A stretch of DNA of 5,081 nt, taken from CAYJWL01 sp964373855 (GTDB lineage: Bacteria > Patescibacteriota > Andersenbacteria > UBA10190). Location: contig CAYJWL010000045.1 of NCBI GenBank assembly GCA_964373855.1, positions 1-5,081 on the forward strand. The letters run 5' to 3'. Position numbers and translations under genes: made by a program. Under the pieces are notes generated by a model. That model was not told the origin of the DNA. It ran no database searches and saw only the letters and a list, made by a program, of their open reading frames with translations. Below are positions 5,061 through 5,081 of the stretch, in pieces (within the stretch, counting starts at the first letter, position 1; every line of letters begins with the position of its first letter).

Positions 5061-5081
5061 GCCGCCACAATGCTCCGTTTT

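Noticed and set aside
5070..5081. ATG near the right edge as the start of a next gene (MLRF)
   Set aside because: Only four codons are visible, with no clear promoter or ribosome binding site.

Overview
The window looks like a chromosomal piece of an uncultured, GC-moderate bacterium. Candidate Phyla Radiation (Patescibacteria) is my best guess. The reasons are a shortened TrmD, a KhpA with an added charged tail, a giant secreted protein ending in a CSDxIDNDxDGKVDCEDPGC-type motif often seen in such genomes, and a DUF212 phosphatase-like membrane protein. This assignment is inference; no rRNA or other phylogenetic marker gene was seen. The four complete genes are all on the + strand and end in TAA or TAG. 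No in-frame TGA interrupts them, so there is no sign of a non-standard code.

Layout: (1) positions 1-103 hold the 3' end of an unidentified gene. (2) Positions 104-335 are non-coding and carry an extended -10 promoter (168-196) and a long leader hairpin (267-300). (3) khpA (336-716) encodes a KH-domain RNA-binding protein and is closed by a perfect 19-bp palindromic terminator (732-771) that should work in both directions. (4) A strong extended -10 promoter (787-816) lies only 8 nt before the ATG of a 968-aa secreted or membrane-anchored protein (825-3731), so its mRNA is probably leaderless. (5) A small hairpin terminator (3755-3781) follows. (6) trmD (3816-4493) encodes tRNA (guanine37-N1)-methyltransferase; it contains two separate 7-nt tandem repeats, lacks the usual C-terminal end and has Glu in place of the usual catalytic Asp. 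(7) A DUF212/YuiD-type divergent PAP2 membrane protein (4550-4990) is closed by a terminator (5031-5060).

khpA and trmD are housekeeping translation genes that in many bacteria sit in one cluster (ffh-rpsP-khpA-rimM-trmD-rplS). Here a large surface-protein gene with its own promoter and terminators stands between them where rimM often lies, and rplS does not follow trmD. The surface protein is the least understood object: signal peptide, three Ig-like beta-rich segments, a central pair of membrane helices whose second half resembles an internal signal peptide, another beta domain, a Pro/Ser/Thr linker, a five-repeat beta-propeller-like domain bracketed by two cysteines, and a Cys/Asp-rich probable calcium-binding tail.

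None of the four genes has a recognisable Shine-Dalgarno sequence at its preferred start. I see no mobile element, CRISPR array, tRNA or rRNA.
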